From the NCBI GenBank assembly GCA_006226985.1, contig SBGC01000057.1, positions 1 to 13,175 on the forward strand: a stretch of 13,175 nt of DNA, written 5' to 3'. The notes under the pieces are model-generated. The model was not told where the DNA came from. It worked only from the letters and a program-made list of their open reading frames with translations, and ran no database searches. A program made the translations under genes and the position numbers. Below, one piece after another: positions 6,574 to 13,175 of this stretch (positions are counted from its first letter, which is position 1; every line of letters starts with the position of its first letter). The DNA comes from Bacillota bacterium (lineage in GTDB: Bacteria; Bacillota_I; Bacilli_A; Acholeplasmatales; Acholeplasmataceae).

Positions 6574-8407
6574 GGGATTCACCTCCTTCAATGAGGTTTA
6601 AAAATTCGCTTTCAAGCTTACCTTGGATATCCCATAACTTCTTATATAAACCTTCTTGCTTAGAAAGTTGTTCATGGGTACCAATCGCTTCGATTTTACC
6701 TTGTTCTAATACAATAATTTGATCTGCTTCTTTCGCTGTTGTTATACGATGCGTAATAATGATGGTTGTATGCTTATATGTTTTATTGGCTAAAGCATCA
6801 CGAATCATTAAATCTGTCTTCGTATCAACTGCTGATAATGCATCATCAAAAATTAAGATAGGTTTGTCAGCAACTAAAACACGTGCTATAGCGACACGTT
6901 GTTTCTGACCACCAGATAATGTCGTTCCTTTTTCACCAACGACAGTATCATAGCCTTGTTTAAATGTTTTAATATCTTTTTCAAGTGCTGCAGTTTCTGC
7001 TGCACGGTAAACACGATCTTTTTCAACCTTCTTTGATGCAATAGCAATATTGTCAAAGACAGTTTTTGAATATAGGAATGGATCTTGTAAGACCACACCA
7101 ATTTGATCGCGAATATATTTTTTAGAAATATCCTTTAGGGATACACCATCAATAATGATTTCTCCTTCTTGATAGTCATACATGCGTAATAGTAGGTTTA
7201 TAATTGTTGATTTACCAGACCCAGTCCTACCGATAATAGCAACTGTTTGACCTGCTTTAATGTTAAAATTTACGCCTTTTAATAAATGTTCTTCTGTATC
7301 TGAGAACTTAAATGAAACATCCTTGAATGTGATATGTCCACGTATATTTGGTTTTTCTTTCCCATCGTTTTCATATTCACTTGGTTTGGATAAAATCTCG
7401 TTGATACGATCAGATGCTACAAGTGCACGACCGAAATCATTGATGATTCTTCCTAGGCCACGAATTGGCCAAATGAGCATACCGACTAATGCGAGTGAAG
7501 CAATAACACCAGCAGCATCCATCATACCATTTTGAACGTAGTGTACACCTACAGCAATGATAATTAAATACTGGCTGATACCGATGAAATCCATTGAACC
7601 CCAATAGATAGCGACAATACGATTCGCTTTTTTAAGTGCTTCTGTGTAGTCTCTATTCTTTACATCCATTTTTGATATTTCGAAAGCTTCGTTAGCAAAT
7701 GCTCTTACAACTCTAGCACCTGACATACTTTCTTGTATCACTGTCATCATTTTTGATTCAGTTTTTTCAATGTTATCAAAGATCTTTTCGATTTTAATGA
7801 AATAGATTGTTGATGATACACCAACAAATGGGACAATCGCTAATGTAATCCAAACCATGGTTGGATTAATCAAAATGAGTTGGTAAGCTCCAAAAATAAG
7901 TGTTGCCAAAAGATGGATGATATCGAGTGAACGACCAGCAAGGAAGTTCGTTGTCGTTTCAACATCTGAAGTTACACGTTGAATCAGATCACCTGTATCT
8001 GCTTTATTATGGAACTCATAGTTTAAATCTTGAATGTGACTGTATAGACGGATACGAAGTCTTTCAGCCATTTTTTCAAGAAGTACACCTTTTGCCCACA
8101 TTTCAACAAAGCGTAGGGAAAATCTGAAAAATTGTAAGACTAATAATGCTATTGCAATACGAAGGACGATTTCCATCACTTCAGTCGTTTGTTCGAAATA
8201 TGCAATCAGAAAAGCTGGCAAATTAACTTGTCCAACTGATACGTTTCCTGGAGCAATTCCTGGTTGTTCTAGCAAAGTCTTAACTAAATACTGGGTAAAT
8301 AAGGGAACATTTGAGTAGGTCCACTGATGAAAGGTCGTGAGTAATGCAGCAATCATGAAGAGTACAAAAAAGCCCTTGGCCAAACTGATTAATTTAATAA
8401 AGCGCAT
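6563..8407 (-). CDS. ABC exporter subunit with degenerate Walker B Asp (first half of a heterodimer)
   Basis: 614 residues: a six-helix transmembrane domain (about 12-330, with an extracytoplasmic loop near 45-75), then a nucleotide-binding domain. Motifs are Walker A GRTGSGKS (393-400), Q-loop Q441, a canonical signature LSGGQ (497-501), Walker B ILIFDD with D522 where the catalytic Glu is expected, D-loop SAVD and switch H553. The DDALSAVD form is typical of the degenerate-site subunit of heterodimeric exporters. Its Walker motifs would pair with the partner's LSVGQ to form the non-hydrolysing site, while its own LSGGQ completes the active site with the partner's E523. AAAGGAGGG lies 5 nt before the ATG at 8407. 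The gene is first in the operon, behind a good promoter, and directly downstream of an HTH regulator that may control it. Confidence 0.95.
   Translation of the reverse strand: MRFIKLISLAKGFFVLFMIAALLTTFHQWTYSNVPLFTQYLVKTLLEQPGIAPGNVSVGQVNLPAFLIAYFEQTTEVMEIVLRIAIALLVLQFFRFSLRFVEMWAKGVLLEKMAERLRIRLYSHIQDLNYEFHNKADTGDLIQRVTSDVETTTNFLAGRSLDIIHLLATLIFGAYQLILINPTMVWITLAIVPFVGVSSTIYFIKIEKIFDNIEKTESKMMTVIQESMSGARVVRAFANEAFEISKMDVKNRDYTEALKKANRIVAIYWGSMDFIGISQYLIIIAVGVHYVQNGMMDAAGVIASLALVGMLIWPIRGLGRIINDFGRALVASDRINEILSKPSEYENDGKEKPNIRGHITFKDVSFKFSDTEEHLLKGVNFNIKAGQTVAIIGRTGSGKSTIINLLLRMYDYQEGEIIIDGVSLKDISKKYIRDQIGVVLQDPFLYSKTVFDNIAIASKKVEKDRVYRAAETAALEKDIKTFKQGYDTVVGEKGTTLSGGQKQRVAIARVLVADKPILIFDDALSAVDTKTDLMIRDALANKTYKHTTIIITHRITTAKEADQIIVLEQGKIEAIGTHEQLSKQEGLYKKLWDIQGKLESEFLNLIEGGESHAS
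6579..6588 (-). promoter_or_regulatory. Ribosome binding site of the second ABC gene
   Basis: AAGGAGGTGA, a full-length Shine-Dalgarno match, lies inside the end of the upstream ABC gene and 5 nt before the ATG at 6573. It decides this start over the ATG at 6591, which lies upstream of it. Confidence 0.85.
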
Positions 8408-8431
8408 AGCGTTCCCTCCTTTATCAATAAA

Positions 8432-8460
8432 AGTATAAATGAATTTATTCTTTTAGTCAA
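8432..8460 (-). promoter_or_regulatory. Sigma-A promoter of the ABC exporter operon
   Basis: On the minus strand, TTGACT (8460-8455), a 17-nt spacer and TATACT (8437-8432), each one mismatch from consensus. Transcription should start near 8425, only a few bases before the ribosome site, so the leader is about 18 nt and leaves no room for a riboswitch. No clear inverted-repeat operator was recognised around it. Confidence 0.75.
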
Positions 8461-8471
8461 TGAAATATGGC

Positions 8472-8501
8472 AAAAAGAAAAGGAATACTGAAATTCCTTT
8501 T
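8472..8501 (-). terminator. Intrinsic terminator of the HTH regulator gene
   Basis: On the minus strand, AAAAGGAAT (8501-8493) and ATTCCTTTT (8486-8478) form a 9-bp stem around the loop TTCAGT, followed by C and five T residues. It lies 10 nt after the regulator's stop codon and just before the ABC promoter, so the two units are separated. Confidence 0.8.
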
Positions 8502-8511
8502 GATTTTATGG

Positions 8512-9753
8512 TTAATTGGCTTGATTAAGCGTTTTTAGACGAGGTAGATATTTTGAAGTTACCATGACGGCTTCTTTGTAAAACTGGTGTTTTGAAAAGA
8601 GATGAATTGCATCTACCATGAGGTAATCTAAGAGATGGTATTCATCTGTTATATGATTAAAACCAAGTATTGACTTCCTTAAATAATCCAATAACTGTTC
8701 CTTGGAAGCTTGATATTTAAACTTCAGATGCATCAGTAATATTTCAGAACCAAGACAAATATTATGAAATGTATCTATTGAATCAAGAACATGTAGAATC
8801 TCTTCTTTTTTTTGCATACGATCGATAATCATCAAATATAAGTTTAACCATTTATTATTTTTCATATAGTGTTTTTTTGATAGTTCATAAGCTTTCTGAT
8901 AGTCATGGTGATGGTAATATGATTTTGCAAGTGCAAAGTCTTTATCTTCTTCGGATAGATGACTAAACTTTTTTATCGTCTTATAGACTAATTTTCGACA
9001 TAAAAAAGATGCTTCATAAGTCATGTGTGCAAACTTAATCTTGTTGACTTGATGATAATCATGTCGTTCGATAAGTTTGTTTAAATAAAAATGATAGCTC
9101 GTTGAAATCTCTGATTGCTTATGCATGCGAAACGCATTCATGAGTTTCAGTTTGGTTGTTGTTAAAGCTAATACCTCATCATTATGAGCCATTTCGGGAA
9201 TATCTTGTAAAAGGTTATATGCTTCACTAAATCGATGCTTTCTGTATAAAAGAATCGATGTAAGTTGAAAAAATAGCGCAAGCTCATCATCTTGAAGATT
9301 GACGACATATCCTCTGATTGCGTTGTATTTTTCCATCGCAGTTTGCATATTTTTTGAAACAACAGCATCATACATTTGAATGAGATATGCTTGATAGTCA
9401 TCCCTATGTTGGTATCTCTCCATTAAATCATTTCCAATATGATCTTCTAATAATAACGCATGTGCCATCATCGCTTTATCACTTTCATACTTATCGTTAT
9501 CAATTTCAAAAGATTCATGAAGTTGAAAGCGTTCAATGAGTTGATCAATAAATCTGTTTCCAGGTTCGATTTGATTATTTTCAAGCTTCGACAAATATGA
9601 GATACTACAGATACCTTCACATGCTTCTTCGAGTGTCATATTCATTTGTTTTCGTTTATAACGAATAGCTGATCCAATCGGTTTGATTTCGTATAATTTT
9701 TGATCCTTTCTTTTAAGAAGTTGTTTTTTTAAATATGGAATGTGAATATTCAT
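8512..9753 (-). CDS. XRE-family transcriptional regulator with long helical C-terminal domain
   Basis: 413 residues. The helix-turn-helix is at about 26-80 (GSAIRYKRKQMNMTLEEACEGI, then the recognition-helix region SISYLSKLENNQIEPG), preceded by a basic N-terminal extension of about 25 residues. The remaining 330 residues are predicted mainly alpha-helical, with stretches such as SEAYNLLQDIPEM and DYQKAYELSKKHY that look like degenerate TPR units. HTH plus TPR is the layout of Rgg/PlcR-like regulators, many of which sense exported peptides, but no ligand site can be identified here. GGAGG stands 5 nt before the ATG. The gene has its own promoter and terminator and lies immediately upstream of the ABC exporter on the same strand, so control of that operon is a reasonable inference. 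Its target and any inducer are unknown. Confidence 0.85.
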   Translation of the reverse strand: MNIHIPYLKKQLLKRKDQKLYEIKPIGSAIRYKRKQMNMTLEEACEGICSISYLSKLENNQIEPGNRFIDQLIERFQLHESFEIDNDKYESDKAMMAHALLLEDHIGNDLMERYQHRDDYQAYLIQMYDAVVSKNMQTAMEKYNAIRGYVVNLQDDELALFFQLTSILLYRKHRFSEAYNLLQDIPEMAHNDEVLALTTTKLKLMNAFRMHKQSEISTSYHFYLNKLIERHDYHQVNKIKFAHMTYEASFLCRKLVYKTIKKFSHLSEEDKDFALAKSYYHHHDYQKAYELSKKHYMKNNKWLNLYLMIIDRMQKKEEILHVLDSIDTFHNICLGSEILLMHLKFKYQASKEQLLDYLRKSILGFNHITDEYHLLDYLMVDAIHLFSKHQFYKEAVMVTSKYLPRLKTLNQAN

Positions 9754-9779
9754 GTGTCCCTCCAGCGCATTTTATCAAC

Positions 9780-9808
9780 ATTGTATATGGTGTGTATGCG
9801 TAAATCAA
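9780..9808 (-). promoter_or_regulatory. Promoter of the HTH regulator gene
   Basis: On the minus strand, TTGATT (9808-9803), a 17-nt spacer and TACAAT (9785-9780). The -35 has two mismatches and the -10 one. It lies between the nth terminator and the regulator's start, with an expected leader of about 20 nt. Confidence 0.6.
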
Positions 9809-9841
9809 AAAGAAAATCTTTCAAAAATTCTTCAAAAAGAT

Positions 9842-9870
9842 AAAAAAAGACCTTATTGGTCTCTTTTTTT
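9842..9870 (-). terminator. Intrinsic terminator of the recG-plsX-rnc-dnaD-nth operon
   Basis: On the minus strand, AAAAAAAGAGACC (9870-9858) pairs with GGTCTTTTTTT (9852-9842) around the loop AATAA, with one G-U pair and a long T tract. The nth stop codon TAA (9855-9853) is in the loop, and the ascending arm codes for the last residues of Nth (KKKRDQ). Confidence 0.85.
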
Positions 9871-10491
9871 CTTATCCTTGTATACACAAAGATTGTATAA
9901 TGGACAAACATCACATTTTGGATTTTTTGCTAAACAATGATATCTTCCGAAAAAGATTAATTGATGATGTAAATCCTTCCATGTGGATTTAGGAAATTTT
10001 CTCATAAGTTTTTGCTCAACATCATAGACTGAATCAGTTTGTTTAGCTAAACCTAATCTTTTTGAAACGCGATCAACATGTGTATCTACAGCTAGTGCAG
10101 GAATACCAAATGCATTGGATAAAACGACATTGGTCGTTTTTCTTCCGACTCCGGGTAATGCCTCAAGTTCTTCTCGTGTTGCTGGAACGATACCATGGTG
10201 TTTTTCAATCAAAGCTTGTGAAAGTTTTACAATATGTTTCGCTTTATTTCGATATAAGCCAATTGTTTGTATCAATTTTTCAACATCTGTTAATTCCGCT
10301 TTCGATAATGCTTCAGGTGTTGGATACTTTTTAAATAACTCTTTAGTCACTTTATTAACGGATACATCTGTGGTTTGTGCAGATAAGACAACAGCAATCA
10401 GTAGTTCAAAATGATTTTGATGACTTAACTCTACCTTAGCATTAGGAAACATCAAACTAAGTTTTTCTAAAATGATATCACTTTTTGTCAT
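9853..10491 (-). CDS. nth: Endonuclease III (DNA glycosylase/AP lyase)
   Basis: 212 residues, the usual length. It removes oxidised pyrimidines and cleaves the AP site in base excision repair. The helix-hairpin-helix LPGVGRKT (112-119) contains the expected catalytic Lys K118. VDTHVDRVS follows with D136, 18 residues later as in E. coli Nth (K120/D138). The iron-sulfur cluster ligands are C186, C193, C196 and C202 in the standard C-x6-C-x2-C-x5-C spacing. The ATG overlaps the dnaD-like stop codon in ATGA, so translation is probably coupled; no strong ribosome site is seen. A dnaD-nth pair is conserved in Firmicutes such as Bacillus subtilis, which supports both calls. It is the last gene of the operon, and its stop codon lies inside the terminator. 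Confidence 0.98.
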   Translation of the reverse strand: MTKSDIILEKLSLMFPNAKVELSHQNHFELLIAVVLSAQTTDVSVNKVTKELFKKYPTPEALSKAELTDVEKLIQTIGLYRNKAKHIVKLSQALIEKHHGIVPATREELEALPGVGRKTTNVVLSNAFGIPALAVDTHVDRVSKRLGLAKQTDSVYDVEQKLMRKFPKSTWKDLHHQLIFFGRYHCLAKNPKCDVCPLYNLCVYKDKKKRDQ

Positions 10492-11102
10492 TTCATCTTT
10501 TTGAAGACTTCATCAAGTGCTTGATTGACTTCGTCATCAATTTCAATTTCTTTAGGTATGTTTTGATTTAAGATGCGTTCAACATATTTAATCGAAATTT
10601 TTTCTTTTGCTGTATCGATAGCTTTTGCGATTTGTTCATGTGAAAATGTTTTATCTTCGTACCACACACGAATGTTTTCTAGTTCATATGGCATTAGCAT
10701 TCTGCCTAGACCTTGTTCAAACCGACGAATTGTTTGTGCGATATGTGACTCTTCTTGTTGTTTGATCTTTTCAACATCGTCTTGTTTAAATAATTCTTGT
10801 ATTTTCTTGAATGTTGGATCAAGTTCAAAGATTTCTCTTTCCCTTTGATCTTTTGATTCAAGAGATATGAGCATAAACCCTTTATTGAGTAAAGATTCAA
10901 TATGACCACCTATATCATTTGTTGAGTATTCGATACGTTTAGCGATTGCAGAAATTGAAAAAGTTCTTCTTTTTTTATAAATAGAAAAAAGAGCAAGTAA
11001 CACCTGCATTTCCTGCATTGTTAATCCAAGTCGTTTATACTCTTTAATTAATATGCGTTCTACAGCTAAATCATATTCCTCATATAATCTTCTTAGCATC
11101 AT
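10488..11102 (-). CDS. dnaD: DnaD-like replication initiation / primosome protein
   Basis: 204 residues. DnaD helps load the replicative helicase at the origin and at restart sites in low-GC Gram-positives. The N-terminal part (about 20-95) looks like a winged helix (TMQEMQVLLALFSIYKKRRTFSISAIAKRI). The C-terminal DnaD/DnaB_2 domain spans about 120-182 and contains RRFEQGLGRMLMPYELENIRVW and KYVERIL. In the family's YxxxIxxxW motif, Y173 and I177 are present but the final Trp is N181 here. An acidic tail with a basic end follows. The gene overlaps rnc by 23 bp and nth by 4 bp. The start is the first of two adjacent ATGs (11102), with AAGGG 5 nt upstream; the second (11099) is also possible. 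Position next to nth, as in B. subtilis, supports dnaD. Confidence 0.85.
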   Translation of the reverse strand: MMLRRLYEEYDLAVERILIKEYKRLGLTMQEMQVLLALFSIYKKRRTFSISAIAKRIEYSTNDIGGHIESLLNKGFMLISLESKDQREREIFELDPTFKKIQELFKQDDVEKIKQQEESHIAQTIRRFEQGLGRMLMPYELENIRVWYEDKTFSHEQIAKAIDTAKEKISIKYVERILNQNIPKEIEIDDEVNQALDEVFKKMK

Positions 11103-11754
11103 AATTACCCTTTTTTAATGCATCTTGCGCTGCATTTTGTTCTGCTTCTTTCTTTGATTTTCCACTTCCGACACCTAATGTGATGGTCTGATCAAGTTTC
11201 ACTGCTATTTCGAAATATTTGTTATGAGAAGGACCTGTTTCATGGATAATATGATAACTAATATTTCGCTTATCACCACTTTGAATATACTCTTGTAGTG
11301 TTGACTTGTAATCTTTGATACCCCATACAAGCTTTAAATTAGGTTTAATCACCATATCGAATAATTTAGATGCCTCATTAAATCCTAAATCAAGATAAAC
11401 AGCACCAAACAATGCTTCAAATGCATCAGCAATCATCGATGCGTTGGGTCCTTTTTGAATTTCGCCATTTCCTAAAAGCATATACTCATATAGCTTAATT
11501 TTATCAGCATATTTTACGAGTGCTTCTTCACATACGGCTTGTGCTCTTTTTTTGGTCATCTGACCTTCATCTGCTAAATCTTCATTATAAAGATAGTCAC
11601 TCATCAATAATTGGATTACAGCGTCACCTAAGAATTCTAACTTTTCATTTTTCTCGACGTTGTTTTCATGTGCAAATGATGAATGTGTCATGGCTGTCTT
11701 ATAGATTGACTCATCTTTATAGGGAAGATTAAGCTTTTTTAATAAAGCTTTCAC
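11080..11754 (-). CDS. rnc: Ribonuclease III
   Basis: 224 residues, normal for bacterial RNase III, a cytoplasmic dsRNA endonuclease that processes rRNA precursors and structured RNAs. The signature NEKLEFLGDAV (36-46) supplies E40 and D44, and SMIADAFEALFGAVYLD (106-122) supplies D110 and E113, matching the four Mg-binding acids of the family. The dsRNA-binding domain is at about 148-215 (DYKSTLQEYIQ, then GSGKSKKEAEQNAAQDAL). The start is GTG at 11754, overlapping the plsX stop codon in GTGA. An in-frame TGA two codons upstream rules out an earlier start. No strong ribosome site is visible, so translation probably depends on plsX. Confidence 0.97.
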   Translation of the reverse strand: MKALLKKLNLPYKDESIYKTAMTHSSFAHENNVEKNEKLEFLGDAVIQLLMSDYLYNEDLADEGQMTKKRAQAVCEEALVKYADKIKLYEYMLLGNGEIQKGPNASMIADAFEALFGAVYLDLGFNEASKLFDMVIKPNLKLVWGIKDYKSTLQEYIQSGDKRNISYHIIHETGPSHNKYFEIAVKLDQTITLGVGSGKSKKEAEQNAAQDALKKGNYDAKKII

Positions 11755-12758
11755 TCTTCACTCACTTCTTTCTTTGATAGTACTTCAGAAACTAATGAAA
11801 TCACATTGGCTTCAACCATTTCTTTAGCTTGTCTGATGCCATTATAAAAACCATATGCTTGAGATGCACCTTGTGCTTTGATGACAACGCCATCAAGTCC
11901 CATGATTAATGCTCCACCTATTTCTGAAGCATCTAGTGATTTCTTAAATTTATATAATGCTTTCTTCATGAATAATGCACCAATCTTGGATAAAAAGGTT
12001 GCTTTAATTTCACGTTTAAGTAACATCCCCATACCTTTGGCTGTTCCTTCCATCGTTTTCATTACGATGTTTGCAGTGAAACCGTCTGATAATAAGATAT
12101 CAGCTTCAGTTGTGAAAACTTCTTTAGGTTCGATGTTTCCTACAAAATTAACATCTGATGAAGCTTTAAGTAAGGCAAACGTTTCCTTATCGAAATCTCT
12201 ACCTTTACCATCTTCTGTACCGATATTAATTAAGCCAAGTGTTGGTTTATCTCTTTTTAATACTTTTTCAGCCATAATCGTCGCGTAAACTGCAAAATCA
12301 AGCAAATGTTCAGGTTTAAACTCAACATTTGCACCAGAGTCCAGTAATAATCTACCTCGTCCATCATAGGATGGAATTACTGGGCATATAGCAACTCTTT
12401 TCATGGCTGGCATTCTGCGAATGATAAAATGACCACCCACAACAAGGGCTTGCGTAGGACCTGCTGAAACAACAGCTTCTGCTTTACCATCTTTCACATG
12501 TTGCATCGCCATAAACATCGAAGCTTCTTTATGTGTGCGGTATTGCTTAATGGGATCTTTTTCTCCCATTTCGAGAAAATAAGGTGTGTGGACAACTTCG
12601 AGTCTTGGATGAGCTTTTAAATAAGGTGCCATTTTTTCTTTATCACCAAATAAGGTAATCTCAATATTATCAAATTTCTCGAGTGCCATTAAGGTGCCTT
12701 TAACAATCTCAGCTGGAGCGTTATCTCCACCCATACCATCTACTGCTAAACGTATCAT
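11751..12758 (-). CDS. plsX: Phosphate acyltransferase PlsX (acyl-ACP to acyl-phosphate)
   Basis: 335 residues, the usual length. It makes acyl-phosphate from acyl-ACP and phosphate, the substrate of PlsY at the first step of phosphatidic acid synthesis, as a peripheral membrane or cytosolic enzyme. The family start MIRLAVDGMGGDNAPAEIVKG is intact, as are GEKDPIKQYRTHKEASM (65-81), GRLLLDSGANVE (135-146) and SDGFTANIVMKT (224-235). Two normally conserved stretches differ: SAGPTQA (98-104) where SAGNTGA is usual, and IKAQGAS (293-299) where IKAHGSS is usual. AAGGG lies 5 nt before the ATG. The gene is 24 bp after recG and overlaps rnc by 4 bp. The recG-plsX-rnc order is typical of Firmicutes, but fapR, fabD, fabG and acpP, often present there, are absent. 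Confidence 0.95.
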   Translation of the reverse strand: MIRLAVDGMGGDNAPAEIVKGTLMALEKFDNIEITLFGDKEKMAPYLKAHPRLEVVHTPYFLEMGEKDPIKQYRTHKEASMFMAMQHVKDGKAEAVVSAGPTQALVVGGHFIIRRMPAMKRVAICPVIPSYDGRGRLLLDSGANVEFKPEHLLDFAVYATIMAEKVLKRDKPTLGLINIGTEDGKGRDFDKETFALLKASSDVNFVGNIEPKEVFTTEADILLSDGFTANIVMKTMEGTAKGMGMLLKREIKATFLSKIGALFMKKALYKFKKSLDASEIGGALIMGLDGVVIKAQGASQAYGFYNGIRQAKEMVEANVISLVSEVLSKKEVSEE

Positions 12759-12782
12759 AATATCCCTTCTTTCATCAACTCA

Positions 12783-13175
12783 TTATATCATAAGTTTATC
12801 ATCTTTTAAGTAGCGGTTTAAGTATTTATATTTCGGGTTTGTCAGAAAATCTTTTTGCGAAATGAGCTCACTCACATTTTTTGATGCTTCATGTAATATA
12901 GCAGCATCTGATAAAAGATTTAAATATTTAAATTCAAAATATCCACTTTGATCTTTTCCTAAGAAATCTCCTGGTCCTCTTTCAATCAAATCGTATTCCG
13001 AGAGTTTAAACCCATCATGTTCAGAAGATAAGATGTTTAGTCGATCGATATCTTCTTTTACTGAGATAAGAAAGCATCGACTTTTTAAACTTGATCGGCC
13101 AATTCTTCCTCGTAATTGATGGAGTTGAGATAGACCAAAATGTTCAGCAGAAAATATTGCCATGAGCGTTGCAGT
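12783..13175 (-). CDS. recG: ATP-dependent DNA helicase RecG, C-terminal 130 residues (5' end outside the window)
   Basis: RecG remodels stalled replication forks and branch-migrates Holliday junctions. Only the C-terminus is present, open to the window edge. It starts TATLMAIFSAEHFGLSQLHQLRGRIGR, the end of the second helicase domain with motif VI (the arginine-finger region). RGPGDFLGKDQSG and FKYLNLLSDAAIL follow, which are characteristic of RecG rather than other superfamily 2 helicases. The real start lies upstream; the ATG at 13163 is internal. The stop at 12783 is 24 bp before plsX, consistent with co-transcription. Confidence 0.95.
   Translation of the reverse strand, partial: TATLMAIFSAEHFGLSQLHQLRGRIGRSSLKSRCFLISVKEDIDRLNILSSEHDGFKLSEYDLIERGPGDFLGKDQSGYFEFKYLNLLSDAAILHEASKNVSELISQKDFLTNPKYKYLNRYLKDDKLMI

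Noticed and set aside
6563..6591. Mycoplasma-type code with TGA read as Trp
   Set aside because: TGA ends the first ABC gene, rnc, plsX and the dnaD-like gene at positions matching family lengths, and conserved Trp residues use TGG.
8408..8511. Riboswitch or small peptide gene between the regulator and the exporter
   Set aside because: The region is filled by the regulator's terminator and the exporter's promoter, leaving a leader of only about 18 nt.
11878..12288. Plus-strand open frame of 136 codons
   Set aside because: It is antisense to plsX, has low-complexity Ser/Pro-rich content typical of a shadow frame, and is not needed to explain the region.

Overview
All ten genes in this 13.2 kb window lie on the minus strand, so transcription runs from high to low coordinates. 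The DNA is AT-rich, with strong AAGGAGG-type ribosome sites. TGA ends several genes (plsX, rnc, the dnaD-like gene, the first ABC gene) and Trp is coded by TGG, so the standard code applies. These traits, the DnaD-type initiation protein, the clostridial-type flavodoxin and the low-GC Firmicutes gene set suggest a Firmicute or a standard-code Mollicute such as an Acholeplasma or Izemoplasma relative. The lineage is an inference; no rRNA or other decisive marker is present.

Right-hand part (9853-13175): a tight housekeeping operon recG (C-terminus only) - plsX - rnc - dnaD-like - nth. The gaps are a 24-bp spacer and then overlaps of 4, 23 and 4 bp. It combines DNA repair and recombination (RecG, Nth), phospholipid synthesis (PlsX), RNA processing (RNase III) and replication initiation (DnaD-like). 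It ends in an intrinsic terminator whose loop contains the nth stop codon.

Middle part (4744-9753): an XRE-type regulator with an N-terminal helix-turn-helix and a long alpha-helical C-terminal part has its own promoter and terminator. Downstream, a good sigma-A promoter drives two overlapping genes for a heterodimeric ABC exporter. The exporter has one canonical and one degenerate ATP site (Asp in place of the catalytic Glu in one subunit, LSVGQ signature in the other).

Left part (1-4700): after a terminator-like hairpin that contains the next gene's ribosome site and start codons comes a 689-residue membrane-anchored protein of seven Ig-like repeats. It is the least characterised gene here. 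Next is a clostridial-type flavodoxin with a perfect consensus promoter and its own terminator, and finally the N-terminal 681 residues of DNA polymerase III alpha (DnaE). DnaE has a TTG start and a PHP domain that has lost its usual metal-binding motifs.

No tRNA, rRNA, CRISPR array, insertion sequence or phage gene was seen, and no gene-free stretch exceeds about 105 bp. The points most worth attention are the attenuator-like junction before the Ig-repeat gene, the Ig-repeat protein itself, and the regulator-exporter neighbourhood.
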